Shown: positions 45,740-57,008 of the stretch, piece by piece
How the letters are laid out: each line of letters opens with the position of its first letter
Numbering within the stretch: the first letter of the stretch is position 1
DNA from: Acanthosepion pharaonis
Lineage: Eukaryota > Mollusca > Cephalopoda > Sepiida > Sepiidae
Direction of reading: 5' to 3'
Assembly (NCBI GenBank): GCA_903632075.3
Contig: CAHIKZ030005438.1
Location: 175,001 to 239,000, forward strand
DNA length: 64,000 nt
Translations under genes and position numbers: made by a program
Notes under the pieces: generated by a model
The model's input: only the letters and a program-made list of their open reading frames with translations
Databases searched by the model: none
What the model was told of the DNA's origin: nothing

Positions 45740-45775
<36 letters not shown>

Positions 45776-45805
45776 CAGTTTTTCCTGTATCCTTCTTTCT
45801 TATCC

Positions 45806-45845
<40 letters not shown>

Positions 45846-45875
45846 CAGTTTTTCCTGTATCCTTCTTTCTTATCC

Positions 45876-45927
<52 letters not shown>

Positions 45928-45957
45928 CAGTTTTTCCTGTATCCTTCTTTCTTATCC

Positions 45958-46001
<44 letters not shown>

Positions 46002-46031
46002 CAGTTTTTCCTGTATCCTTCTTTCTTATCC

Positions 46032-46075
<44 letters not shown>

Positions 46076-46105
46076 CAGTTTTTCCTGTATCCTTCTTTCT
46101 TATCC

Positions 46106-46141
<36 letters not shown>

Positions 46142-46171
46142 CAGTTTTTCCTGTATCCTTCTTTCTTATCC

Positions 46172-46221
<50 letters not shown>

Positions 46222-46254
46222 TTATCTGTAGTTTTTTTCCTTATCCTTCTTTTC

Positions 46255-46292
<38 letters not shown>

Positions 46293-46383
46293 CAGTTTTT
46301 TCCTGTATCCTTCTTTCTTATCCATCTATCTATCTATCTATCTATCCATCTATCTATCTCAGTTTTTCCTGTATCCTTCTTTC

Positions 46384-46417
<34 letters not shown>

Positions 46418-46454
46418 CAGTTTTTCCTGTATCCTTCTTTCTTATCCATCTATA

Positions 46455-46491
<37 letters not shown>

Positions 46492-46521
46492 CAGTTTTTC
46501 CTGTATCCTTCTTTCTTATCC

Positions 46522-46573
<52 letters not shown>

Positions 46574-46657
46574 CAGTTTTTCCTGTATCCTTCTTTCTTA
46601 TCTATCTATCTATCTATCTATCTATCTCAGTTTTTCCTGTATCCTTCTTTCTTATCC

Positions 46658-46709
<52 letters not shown>

Positions 46710-46739
46710 CAGTTTTTCCTGTATCCTTCTTCTTTATCC

Positions 46740-46794
<55 letters not shown>

Positions 46795-46850
46795 CAGTTT
46801 TTCCTGTATCCTTCTTTCTTATCCATCTATCTATCTATCTATCTGCAGTT
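45492..46850. repeat. compound TATC minisatellite, about 17 units
   Basis: (TATC)n blocks of varied length alternate with the constant spacer 'cagtttttcctgtatccttc' plus 'tttcttatcca'. Spacers start near 45,643, 45,710, 45,776, 45,846, 45,927, 46,003, 46,076, 46,141, 46,292, 46,360, 46,417, 46,492, 46,573, 46,627, 46,709 and 46,794; one diverged spacer lies near 46,225. The 229-457-codon frames over it (SIYLSIYLS) are spurious. Confidence 0.97.
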
Positions 46851-46897
46851 GCTTTTGATAACTGAATTACAATGCTTAGTAATTACAGTAGATGCAC

Positions 46898-46898
46898 T

Positions 46899-46962
<64 letters not shown>
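46898..46962. repeat. (GATA)n microsatellite, inverted relative to the TATC array
   Basis: About 16 GATA units only 50 bp after the end of the TATC array, so the two can form a long hairpin. Confidence 0.97.
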
Positions 46963-46963
<1 letters not shown>

Positions 46964-46964
46964 A

Positions 46965-47420
46965 TGTAGGAAAATATTTGGGCTTAAGAACTTTAGTACA
47001 ATATTGCAGTAAAAAGCATAAATATTAATACTGGCCTATGTTTTAAGAAGTAAGGGGATACAACTGAAAAGATTTCAAACTGACAACTTTTTCCATTTCA
47101 CTGAAACAGACGTTAAACACAAGTGTCTTATCGCCTCTTCTATCTTTCCCACTTTCTTTTTCTCACTCAATCTAAATACCATCTCTAATATGTCATTTCC
47201 GACTTTCCCCACGTTCAGAACGGAATAGTCCATTACTTACGAGGTATTGTTAGATTTGGAGATATCTTAATGTTGTGAGGGAGAATATGTCCCAACAAGT
47301 TTGAACTGGGCCGACGGATAGAAGACATAAAAATACTCCTACATCAAGAGGAGTAGCAGCAGTACCTTTTGCTGAAAACCTTCATTCACGGCTAAACTCA
47401 GCAAACCACTGAAAAACCAG
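46965..47420. other. unassigned sequence
   Basis: No gene or repeat recognised. Confidence 0.5.
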
Positions 47421-47424
47421 CAAT

Positions 47425-47680
47425 TTTGGATGGCACAGTGGATAAAGGCGTTGGTTAGATCCTGTGACAGGACCCAAAGAGTGTGAGTTCAATACCCGGT
47501 TAAGGCAGTGGAGAACTTTAAGAGGGAAATTAACAGGAGATAACTGATAACTGACATCCATCAAACATGGTACGTCGAACTAGAACAGTCTACCCCAGTG
47601 AGCGAAATAAAGGGTTCAGTTCGACATTCCAACAGCGGCCGAAACGTTGCGACAAAGATGAGGACAATAGTCAAATTTTA
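47425..47680 (+). repeat. SINE family B, nearly complete
   Basis: Head 'ggcacagtggataaaggcgt' with B box in 'gtgagttcaatacccgg', body 'actagaacagtctaccccag', 'taaagggttcagttcgac', and a shortened tail module 'gcggccgaaacgttgcgaca'. This is the cleanest single copy of the family. Confidence 0.88.
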
Positions 47681-47884
47681 TCATATAATTTAATACTTAT
47701 TGGTTAGAATAAATTCTATTTTAGTATAACCCCAACTTTAAAGCTCTTAATAGCTATTATAACCTTACTTCATTGTCAAGTTTTTTTAATTCTCTTATAC
47801 TTGTGTTTTGATTGGTCATTCTAGCTTTTGTAACGTTTTCCCCTTTCGAAGGACCGTTAATTAATTTGAAACTTTTAAAACCAT

Positions 47885-47997
47885 TTGTTTTGCATTCAAC
47901 ATCATCACTTGATAACACACCGGAGGTGTTGAAACAAAATGGCTATTTTTGTAGTAATTTTATAATATATTTATGTTATAATTTTTAAATAAATAAT

Positions 47998-48054
<57 letters not shown>
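47885..48054. repeat. right half of the 24.9-kb foldback, then AT/GT tract
   Basis: 'ttcaacatcatcacttgata', 'gaggtgttgaaacaaaatgg' and 'ttttgtagtaattttataa' match 24,980-25,050. The left arm is absent. An (AT)n(GT)n tract follows at 47,999-48,054. Confidence 0.85.
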
Positions 48055-48055
<1 letters not shown>

Positions 48056-48056
<1 letters not shown>

Positions 48057-48980
48057 TCATTCTTTCTAAGGAATTTTATTCCCATTTTCTATGAATTCTT
48101 GGATTTTATGAGGTCTCGAGTTTTCGATTTTACACCGGCGCCGATGGACAATCATGATGTAATAATAAAAATTAGACTGTGTCGCCTAATTGATTAACAT
48201 CTGGGGACTAATGATAACAAGATCCTTGAATCTATCATATTTATCGTTACATTTTAGTTCTCTCTAATTCTTTGTTGTTTACACCCGGCGAACGGCTGCG
48301 GATGCCTCCTTAACGTTGCTGCCCTTACATTCTCATCTGTGATCTTCCAGCGACTGCCTAATTTTATATAACTGCGTCTATCATGAATCTTTCTCACGCT
48401 TGTAAAACGGCTTCTTACTTTGTGATATAATAAAGCTTAAGTCGGTAAGGATTTTAGAAAGCCTCTGAGGATTGAACATATAATTGTTATGTTGTATCGG
48501 AGGTGCTTGAAATCCCATATGGAGACAACTATTTTCCTTATATTATAAATGTCTATGTTTAAAAGCATTAAGTAAGAACTGTCGTCATATTGTTTTTATT
48601 GATGCTTTTGTGGCGAATTTAAAATGAGAAAAAATAATGTCAGAAATCTTGATTCATAGAAAAACGAATATTTTTTAAATAATTTATTCGGTTCAGTTTA
48701 TCAAAGTGCTATGTAGATGCTGGCTAAGTAACATAAAAATCAAATTGAAATGTTATCCATGAAAAATATTATATTTTAAAATGTATCTGGTCGAGAGGCG
48801 ACTGGTATAATATAAGTATAATATAAGCAAGAAAAAATGTTTTTAAGTGATTTTAATGTTAAAATTGAAAAGTAAAACTGAAAACTAAACAATATATTTT
48901 AATATAGCCTAAAATTTAAAATAAGAATTCTCTTGGGACAGAAACATTAATGTCAATAATTATATACACAGACATACATA
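48056..48980. other. unassigned AT-rich stretch
   Basis: No recognised element; frames are under 60 codons. Confidence 0.55.
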
Positions 48981-48989
48981 TACATATAT

Positions 48990-49170
48990 ATAACGGCTTG
49001 GATTGAGGAATCGGAGAGCCGAGTTCGAATTCCAGTCGAATCCATTACATTCATTTACGTGCTAATACCCTTGGGAAAGGTGTGAATCCTCTTCTTCTCC
49101 TTCCAGCTATGGGTAAATAGCAGAACAGACTGGTTCCTATAGCCTTGGATGGCTACTGGTCTAGGAGAAG
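48990..49170 (+). repeat. SINE family A, near full length
   Basis: 'cggcttggattgaggaatcg', B box in 'gagttcgaattccagtcg', 'acgtgctaatacccttggga', CT-rich body, 'agcagaacagactgg' and 'cttggatggctactggtcta'. Confidence 0.88.
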
Positions 49171-50315
49171 AACAACTCTGAATTCAAAATCTGCAGAGGG
49201 TCGTTGTGGCCCTTCAAAAAGTATGGATGGTCCTGCACGAAACCTTCATAATCAAATCTCGTGCTGTTGTCGGGCTGTCGGTTTCCTAGGAACTGATCTG
49301 CTTGACCCTCATACGTCGAATTCGACGGGAGAGTCGAGTATATATATATATATATATATATATACTAATGCATATTTGAGCAGCACCCTTTCTTTTAAAC
49401 ATCTTTCAACGGACAAGGGGAAATTTTTTAATTGTTTCTCCAATTTTCTCAGCCTTCTTACATTTTTTTAATTTGGTGGAAGTCAGCGAATACAAAACCA
49501 GTCCATATCGTCGAATGTCTCAAGGGCTTTCCGCCAATTGTTAGCCATTTTCATGGGAACTCATTTTGCTGTATTTAATTCATTTTCATGTTTTAACTGT
49601 GTGAATATATCATTTTTGAATTATATTAACAGCGATTCCGAGTCAGCTTGTGTTGGGCATGGCTGGAATTCGAGTAAGCAATTTTCTATTTTCAAAAGAC
49701 TTTAAGTAATCTGTTACCATTATTAAACAAGGTGAGGGTGATGGTTGGGGAGATTTGTTTAATGTAAAAGGCATCTCTTATAACGAGATGTTTTCGGAAT
49801 TTTGATTTACAAATGACTCTAGTGTTATCGATTAATACCTTTCTTAAGGGCTCTTGTAGATTATGGCTTAATAAATGTTTTTTATAGAGCTTTTCTCTGA
49901 TAAGTGACATGTGAGGCGTCTAGTCAACACTTCGTTATAAGAGAGTATATCAGTTCATTGCAAAGGTTCACGCCCGATTTTCATTGTTAATGTAAAATGA
50001 CTGCAACTTGATACTGGCGTGTTCTAGATTGAAACTTTGTATCGTTTAGTTGTGAGGTAGACTTGGTTGAATGTTGATGTTTTTCCTACAAATGAATGTC
50101 TGCAAACATGGAGGATTGAAGGTTGCACTTTCGATATATTATGCTCTGTGAATTTCGAAAAGAAGAGTGGGGACAGCTGCAGAAAAGACAACAAATAAAT
50201 AATAATTGAGAAGGTTTACTTCAATCATGCTCCAGCTCTTCCGGTGGTAAAAAGAAGTTATATGTCATATGTGATACACGCTTAGGAGATCATGTATCTT
50301 TCGATACATGACTGA
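49171..50315. other. unassigned sequence with one short AT tract
   Basis: A (TA)n tract at 49,340-49,363 interrupts a 108-codon frame of no recognised homology (49,145-49,471). A 72-codon minus frame at 49,692-49,910 is likewise unrecognised. Confidence 0.5.
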
Positions 50316-50317
50316 CG

Positions 50318-50510
50318 AGGCAGATTTTTTTTCCCGCAGTAGGTTGCCATTTCTTTTTGCGGCAGACCAGTTGCCATCCTGCTATTTACCCATGGCTGGG
50401 TGGGTGGAGGATTCATACCTTTCCCAAGGGTAATTCATACCTTTCCTGAGTGGTTGCCATCCAAGGCTATAGAACCTGGTCTGTTCTGCTATTTACCTAT
50501 AGATATTTAT
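50318..50510 (-). repeat. SINE family A, rearranged, minus strand
   Basis: Tail 'actgacgaggcagatttttt', 'cccgcagtaggttgccattt', body 'ctgctatttacccatggctg'. The segment 'ttcatacctttcc' and the 'ctgctatttacc' part occur twice, so two copies are partly fused. Confidence 0.8.
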
Positions 50511-50514
50511 CATA

Positions 50515-51125
50515 TAAATAACTAATATATTTGCAAATTAACTTTAGCGCTTAAAATAACAATTAAGTTAGTATTAAAATAAAATCGCACTGTTAGAACA
50601 TCCCATCTTACCTTTGGTTAATCAGAGAGTTGCTTAACTCTGGTAATTGTCAATCAATATTATTAGCATCATGTTTGGTCTCTACGACAAGAACAGGTAA
50701 TGGCTCAAGTTGATAGAAGACACATCCTGCGTACGCGCGCATGCGCACTGTGAACGATTGTCTTCTGTTACCCAATTGAACTTTTTCCTGTTACGCAATC
50801 AATCTACGTAAAATTTGGCGATGTTTGTGCCTTTGTCCATAACGTTTCCCCAGTGCCTATTAATCACAACTCTAAAATCTTTTGATTCCGTTTAGTTACT
50901 AATTGCCAGGTTGTTGGTCGCGTTGCCGGCAATCAAAGGTGGGACTCACAAACACGGCTCGTGCTAAAACAACATCGACAGACATAAACTGGCCAGCCAT
51001 TAATTACACAGTACTTTGATGGGCGCGGTTCAGCGAACAAAGTTATATGCATTTTCCACAGAATGTGATGTTATTCCGCCCGTGATAATATTTGAACACT
51101 AACAGTGTACAAAATAAAGCGTTCA
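50515..51125. other. unassigned sequence
   Basis: No recognised repeat or gene; CpG-containing patch near 50,735 ('cgtacgcgcgcatgcgcac'). Confidence 0.5.
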
Positions 51126-51129
51126 ATTC

Positions 51130-51650
51130 GAACTTCCAATCACCTGAAGAAGGCCAGAGCATACAACGTCGAAAATGTTGTGAATATGGCAAAAAAGATG
51201 AGGACAACAGTCCGAAGAATGTAAACAGTGTAAATAATTACAATACCATATCTCAGAAATATAGATAAATCCTGAAGAAGGCCGGAGTGTACAACGGCCG
51301 AAACGTCGTGAATATGACAAAAAAGAGGAGGACAACAGTCCGAAGAATGTAAATAGTGTAAATAATTACAATACCTTACCTCAGAAATATAGATAATCCT
51401 GAAGAAAGCCGGTGTATACAATAGCCGAAACGTCGTGAATATGGCAAAAAAATGAGAACAACAGTCCGACGAATGTAAATAGCGTAAATAATTAAAATAC
51501 CTTATCTCAGAAATATAGACAAATTCTGAAGAAGGCCGAAACGTACAACGGCCGAAACGCCGTGAATATGGCAAAAAAAATGAGGACAACAGTCCGAAGA
51601 ATGTAAATAACGTAAATAATTACAATACCTTATCTCAGAAATATATTCAA
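51130..51650 (+). repeat. tandem array of SINE family B tail modules, 4 copies
   Basis: Modules of about 120-127 bp start near 51,145, 51,272, 51,391 and 51,518. Each holds 'tacaacggccgaaacgtcgt'-like, 'gaatatggcaaaaaa', 'acaacagtccgaagaatgta' and 'ttatctcagaaatata'. The tRNA-like head occurs nowhere in the array. The 70- and 149-codon minus frames over it (YISEIRYCNYLHYLHSSDCC repeats) follow from the module period and are not genes. Confidence 0.92.
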
Positions 51651-51869
51651 AGAATTTCCTTTGTCTATTAGGAATTTATTTTTTGTGTCAGTTGTATTTC
51701 AGTTCCTTTTATTGCTTTTTTTGGGGGGGGGTATTTTTGGGTTTTTTTTTTATTTGTAATTTACTGTCATTATGTTGGACTGTCTTCGTTTCCCAACGTT
51801 ATATACTTGTCAATTTTTATTTCCTAACAACGAATCAGATACAGACATATTATTGTTTTGTTTTGTTTA

Positions 51870-52295
51870 GATACCTGTCTATATTTCTGAGACGAGGTAT
51901 TGTAACTGTTTGTACTATTTACATTATTAGGATTGTTGCCCGCATCTTTATTGTCATATTCACGACCTTTCAGCCATTGTACACTCCAATATTCTTAAGG
52001 TGATATACGTCGGAATTTCGAAACGAACACTTTATTTAGTCTAATTGTTCTAATTCCACGTGCCATGCCTTTTTTTGGATATCTCAGTATCAGTTAATTT
52101 CCTTCAGTAACTCAGAATTATAAATGCTGTTAGTTTTTCAATTTTTTTTTTTTTTTTAATTTAATAGACGATCATAAATATTCAGCAGGTTAACTTTTTT
52201 TGTTCACCTCTGCTGTGGCCTGGCATTGAACTCACAACTCTTTGGGGGAAGTCACTGGATTACTTCAGCCAATGGTTTATCTACTGTGACATGTG
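51870..52295 (-). repeat. SINE family B, long diverged copy, minus strand
   Basis: On minus: head 'cacagtagataaaccattgg', B box in 'gagttcaatgccaggc', then body and one tail module ending near 51,870. A T run at about 52,143 and AT insertions lengthen it. Confidence 0.8.
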
Positions 52296-52359
52296 GACAG
52301 CAAAGGGGAACAAAATCTTAGAGAGTAGAGTCTTGTGCCATGCGTGATACACACGGGCG

Positions 52360-52608
52360 AGCATAACTGACGAAACAGATTTTTTTCCGCGATAAGTTAC
52401 CATTTCTTTCTGCGGTAGACCAGTTGCCACCCATCCAAGGCTATAGAATCCAGTCTCTCCTGCTATTTACCGATAGCTGGTGGGGAAAAGAAAGGATTCA
52501 TACTTTACCCAAGAGTATTATGCACCTAAGTGAATGTAATGAATTCGAACTCAGCTCTACTGATTCCTCAATCCGAGTCGCTATCCTTTACTCCACCGTT
52601 ACGAAAGC
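52360..52608 (-). repeat. SINE family A, full length, minus strand
   Basis: On minus: 'acggtggagtaaaggatagc' head, B box in 'gagttcgaattcat', 'gtgcataatactcttgggta', CT-rich body, 'tagaccgcagaaagaaatgg'-like part and the 3' tail 'tctgtttcgtcagttatgct'. This is the most complete copy for defining the family. Confidence 0.9.
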
Positions 52609-52639
52609 AAATGATCCGATAAATATGTGAAAATTATTA

Positions 52640-53050
52640 AAAGATGAGCAGTATGGGTACCATTAGTTGTACGAAACACATGAAGATGGTATACAGTTTC
52701 TTGACATGTTTGCTGTAGCATAGGCTCATCAATTCTGGCAATGGCCTCAATGACCTTTTGTGTTAGATCAGATCAGTTTTTTCGATACACGATATCTTTA
52801 ATATAACCCCATAGAAAGAAGTCCAGGAGAATGATATCTGGTGAGCGAGGTGGCCAGGGAATTGGGCCATCCTTTCCAATCCATTGGTTTGGATATGTTT
52901 GCTTTAAGAACCCACAAACTTGCAGTCCCCTATGTGATGGTGGGCCATCTTGCTGGAAAATGGTGGTTGATTGAAGGTCGTGTAGTTTTGCTGATACATC
53001 ACTTGCCTTTGTTATATATGTTTATAATTGTAAAGAGACTTTCTATATAT
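52640..53050 (-). pseudogene. DDE transposase C-terminal relic (relative of the 28.9-kb element)
   Basis: On minus the frames give GPIPWPPRSPDII, FFLWGYIKDIVYRK, the DLTQKVIEAIARIDEPMLQQ segment and the closing TCQEIVYHLHVFRTTNGTHT. WPPRSPDxxxxDFFLWGYxKD holds the third catalytic Asp region. The N-terminal HTH and first two Asp are not seen. The right side ends near 'attgtaaagagactttctat', which resembles the end of the copy at 53.4 kb and may be a TIR. Confidence 0.8.
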
Positions 53051-53127
53051 TCTGTATATCAATTGGATCCGAAGATAATTTGATGGTGGCAAAATGGTTT
53101 AGTATCTTCCTATATATGCATACATAC

Positions 53128-53128
53128 T

Positions 53129-53182
<54 letters not shown>
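53128..53182. repeat. (AT)n microsatellite
   Basis: Pure AT tract between the two transposon relics. Confidence 0.96.
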
Positions 53183-53185
<3 letters not shown>

Positions 53186-53404
53186 TATGTATATAAATCC
53201 AACTTTTTTTTTTTTTAATTTATTTGGTTAAAATCTATTTTTGAAATTGAGACTTATATTTGAGCAGCTGTTTTGTTTTTGTTCATTTCATAGTATATTT
53301 ATTTATTTATTTGTACATACCGGCCTTAATATTCGAGAAATCTTGTTAGATCATCAACTCAAACTTGAGTATCCATTTACAAAATAACGTTTAAACAAAT
53401 AAAT

Positions 53405-53560
53405 TCAAAATATTTCCGATATGTTCACTGTAGCATTGCCTCATCATGCTGCAAAAAATGATGGTTGATTAAAAGCCGTCTAGTTGTTGTGCCACATCAG
53501 TTTCTTTGTAATATAGTTTTTAAAATGTAAAGAGACTTTATGGACACCCTTTATGTCCGT
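53405..53560 (-). mobile_element. internally deleted DDE transposon copy
   Basis: 'gatatgttcactgtagcatt' matches the left part, and 'aatgatggttgattaaaagc' plus 'gtaaagagactttatggaca' the right part of the 52.6-kb relic, with about 270 bp between them missing. Confidence 0.75.
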
Positions 53561-53683
53561 CTAACCTGTATTACCTATATGTTCACACAATACAGCGTCC
53601 GAGAGCCCCTCAAGGTAGAATCTTACTAAATTAGATTGTTGTAAAGGTGTAAAGAATGACGTCTGAGCAACTTACCTTTCGAA

Positions 53684-54046
53684 TCAAGTATAAACATAAA
53701 CGATATTTACTTATAGACTCAAGTATAAACATAAACGATATTTACATATAGACTCAAGTATAAACATAAACACTATTTATTTATAGACTCAAGTATAAAC
53801 ATAAACGATATTTACTTATAGACTCAAGTATAAATATAAACGATATTTACTTATAGACTCAAGTATAAATATAAACGATATTTACTTATAGACTCAAGTA
53901 TAAATATAAACACTATTACTTATAGGCTCAAGTATAAACATAAATACTATTTACTTATAGGCTCAAGTATAAACATAAACGATATTTACTTATAGATTCA
54001 AGTATAAATATAATCAATATTTACTTGTAGACTCAAGTATAAAAAC
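53684..54046. repeat. 35-bp satellite, about 11 copies
   Basis: Unit 'gactcaagtataaacataaa' plus 'cgatatttacttata'. Variants are cgatattt or cactattt and aacata or aatata. Period is constant at about 35 except for single-base slips. Confidence 0.95.
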
Positions 54047-54049
54047 AGA

Positions 54050-54840
54050 TTTATGCGTTAAAAACACATGTGTTGAAATGTCATAAAATCCACTAATGGA
54101 TCCCACACCCTCAAAATACCATATATTTTTCTTTCGATGCTCAGTTGAAGCCGAAACAATCATTCGTACTCCACAAAAGATGACATCTGTCTATAGAAGG
54201 GAAGCACAATTTGCGCCCACATAAGTCTGTACAACTCACAGTGAAATAGATCGAAGCAGAAAAAAGCTGATTATAAAATGTCGCATTTTCTCCATTCAGT
54301 TTTAAGAATTTAATTGAGAATTACCGTCCTGGGTCAAAGAAATATGTGGCGTATCATTAAAGCAATAAAGCCGAAAGACTTCAAAGAGGAACGAAGCAGA
54401 CAAAACGGCTTTCACTGATGGCTCGTGTTAAGGAAGCTGCCGAAAGTAATTTTTCATCTTCCCCAGAGATTTCTATGCTACCGTCAGCTTTTTCTGGGAT
54501 AATTTTGTCTGAATTGCCTCAGATTTAATTTTGTTTGATATACAGATTCGCGTAAATTGACTGTTTACAACCGCCATTTTAAGACCGTCAACATTTTCAC
54601 GGATGCCTTGACCCCCGTCATCGACCAGCAAGCGTGTGGAAAAATATCAATAACAATTTCTGTTTAAGGATAGAAATCCCGCTGCCCTTTTCCTTCATTA
54701 TTGTTTCCCGATAATAATCATTTAATTAACATATTTTTTTCATTCTTTTTACAATCTCTAATTCTATTCCTCTGCAATACATGGCTTGCGGTCTTATCGC
54801 GTTGATACACCAGTTCCCGTACGATCACCGAAGTTTTTTT
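54050..54840. other. unassigned sequence
   Basis: No recognised repeat or gene in about 800 bp. Confidence 0.5.
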
Positions 54841-54844
54841 TCTA

Positions 54845-55262
54845 GATTAATTTTGTCTGATTACTTGCTTTATTTACATTATTCGGACTGTTATCCTCGT
54901 CTTCTTTGCCATATTCACAACGTTTCGACCATTGTACGCTCCGGCCTTCTTCATCTGTTTGGAATTTTTCTTCAATATCTGTCTATATCTCTCAGATGTG
55001 GTGTTATGAGCACTTGCATTATTTACATTATTCGGACTGTTATCCTCATCTTCATTGCCATATTCACAACGTTACGGCTGTTGTACGCTCCGGCCTTCTT
55101 CAAGTGATTGGAATTTTTCTTCAATATCTGTGCATATCTCAGATGAAGTGTTATGAGTGCTTGCATTGTGTACATTTTTCGGACTGTTATCCTCATCTTC
55201 ATTGCCATATTCACAACGTTTCGGCTGATGTACGCTCCGACCTTCTTCAGGTTATTGGAATT
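54845..55262 (-). repeat. array of SINE family B tail modules, minus strand, about 3.5 copies
   Basis: Modules at about 54,870-54,965, 55,020-55,115 and 55,165-55,262 carry 'attattcggactgttatcct', 'gccatattcacaacgttt' and 'tacgctccggccttctt'. No head is present. Overlapping 108-132-codon frames are by-products. Confidence 0.9.
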
Positions 55263-55454
55263 TAACACAATTTCATCCGTTACACATGTTCTCCTCGCCT
55301 TAAAGCCTTCTACCGACTCATATACCTTTCGTTTGATCCAGGGTGCAAGATCCATACTTCGTCCAACATCCGGCGATGGATTCCCATTGGTTTGACCCCC
55401 CACTACCAACAGAAAGCGCAATATGACGCGTTAGTGCTCGATCTGTAATCGCTG

Positions 55455-55545
55455 AGAAGTATTTGTTAGAATAATAATAATATTATTAATAATAATAATA
55501 ATCATAATCATAATAGTAATAATAATAATAATGATAATAATAATA
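55455..55545. repeat. (AAT)n microsatellite
   Basis: AAT repeats with interruptions. A second short tract is at 55,721-55,740, next to a 14-bp palindrome (55,741-55,771). Confidence 0.95.
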
Positions 55546-55744
55546 ACAAAAAAACTAGTTTTAAACTGGGAAAATTTTAGAGAATACACATGAGAATATT
55601 ATCGCGTCCTCTCTCTTCTACTTATTTCTTTCTTCCATTTCAAACAGATACAGCGCCTGTTAAAAATTAACCAGTGTTCAGCCCATAAATATTTATTGTT
55701 GTGTAAACGACTTTCAGGTTGTAATAATAATAATAATAATAGTT

Positions 55745-55880
55745 GATATGGCAGTCCCTGCCATATCAACTATATTGACGATATTCAAAAAGCTGTCAAA
55801 ATACAAGGACCTTGAAATAGAAATCTCGAAAATGGGGCATATGGGAACATCAACAATCCCTGTTGTAGTTGGAGCCCTAT
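55745..55880 (+). pseudogene. LINE RT extreme C-terminal fragment, cut by the LTR-like region
   Basis: A frame reads MAVPA, KKLSKYKDLEIEISKMGHMG and STIPVVVGAL, the conserved end of an endonuclease-RT LINE polyprotein (KYxDLxxEIxxMW...PVVxGALG). It stops abruptly at 55,879 where the retroelement's 'tgtgacgtcg' begins, so this LINE may be the insertion target. Confidence 0.75.
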
Positions 55881-56049
55881 GTGACGTCGTCCCCCCTGGT
55901 CGCAGCGTCGACTGTGTCGTTCGATCTCGTTCGCGGCGCCAACTGTGACGTGACGTGGTCCAGGGTTCTGATCCTATGGTCACGACACCAGTTGTGACGT
56001 CTTTGCCGCGGCGTCAGCTGTTCGCTCCTCGCTGCTCCAAGTGTGACGT
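55880..56049 (-). promoter_or_regulatory. four LTR-end motifs, three followed by PBS-like sequences
   Basis: ACGTCACA (minus strand) occurs at 56,049-56,042, 56,000-55,993, 55,951-55,944 and 55,887-55,880. The first three are each followed after two bases by TGG: TGGAGCAGCGAGG, TGGTGTCGTGACC and TGGCGCCGCGAAC. TGG two bases after a CA end is the usual start of a tRNA primer-binding site. The fourth meets LINE sequence. The primer tRNA is not identified. Confidence 0.5.
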
Positions 56050-56286
56050 TCTAACCCTTTGGTTAGATTAATACCAGCCTCGTCGTTGCCAACCCGCTTC
56101 CAACGCCTGGTTTCCAGGGTAACTGCACTGATCTCCGGTCTGTCTACCCACGCTGTGATTAGATCTTAGACAGACGGGATCAAACAGGGATTGGGGCCGT
56201 ATGCAAGCTGAGTCCAACGGGGGTGATAACACACAAGAAAAAGAAAAACTCACGAGGTCAAAAATTATTGAAGAAAAAGGTAACAA

Positions 56287-56297
56287 CTTTTTATATC
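56287..56297 (-). promoter_or_regulatory. TATA-box candidate in the LTR-like region
   Basis: On minus it reads gatataaaaag, about 240 bp before the first LTR-end motif, a plausible U3/R position. No mapping evidence. Confidence 0.4.
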
Positions 56298-56618
56298 TAA
56301 ATGTTCGTTACACAATATTATTCCTACCTCCCGACCCGCTTTGTGGACTGTGGCACCAAGCTTCTACCATACAACTTTAAGGCTTCGAGTTGCCTGCTCT
56401 CTAGAAATTTGCATTTCGGGGTGTGGTTTGGTTTCAACACTGGGCGCTGATCTCTACTTGTCGTTCACGGCTGATTTCCCTCGCCGTCAGTGCGCGAATT
56501 AACTTCTCTTCTGCTTCGGTTGGACGAGCTTATTCACTTCACCTTGGGTTGGACGAATTTCTCTTCTTAGGCTTGGTTTGGTTCCAACTTCTCCACTTAG
56601 GCCAAACGGGCTGCTTCA

Positions 56619-56785
56619 CTTCGGCTTCTCTTGCCGCAAAGGGGACTAATGAATAGGGCCCGCCGTCCGTGCTGCAACTCCAATTCCAACTCCAACTTCG
56701 TCCGAGGCGCAACCCCAACTTAACTTCTCTCTTCGGCTTCTCTTGCAAGGCGAATGAACCGGGCCCGCCGCCCGTGCTCAAGCTC
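56619..56785. repeat. imperfect internal duplication in the LTR-like region
   Basis: 'cttcggcttctcttgc' followed by 'gggcccgccgtccgtgct' at 56,619-56,672 returns at 56,733-56,778 with 'gggcccgccgcccgtgct'. Related CTTCGG/TTGGACGA motifs precede it from 56,510. Confidence 0.75.
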
Positions 56786-57008
56786 CCCTCGCTGTCCGCG
56801 GCGTAACTGCAACTGATTTCTGTCGATTGGGGTCCTGCTTTTTATTGAGGCAGTCAAAAAACTGGGGTGGGTCTGTCGGCGCCAGGGTTTTCTTGATAAT
56901 TCTAAAGACGTATTATTTCTGATTAGGATTTTCCATTATCGGTAACTTACTTTCACTCCTACTTCCTTACTGTGCCTCTGGGGAGGCGTATACCCGCTTC
57001 CCTGGTCC

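Noticed and set aside
45498..46911. Overlapping frames of 229-457 codons of SIYLSIYLS type
   Set aside because: Three frames of the same TATC array are open together; composition is dictated by the repeat.
49145..49471. 108-codon + frame
   Set aside because: Starts in a SINE tail and crosses an AT tract; no recognised content.
52360..52608. tRNA genes at B-box sites
   Set aside because: The A and B boxes belong to repeated SINE heads without a foldable acceptor stem; copies occur throughout the window.
53684..54046. CRISPR-like array of 35-bp repeats
   Set aside because: Units abut with no unique spacers; it is a satellite in a eukaryotic genome. The 39-bp array at 58 kb fails for the same reason.
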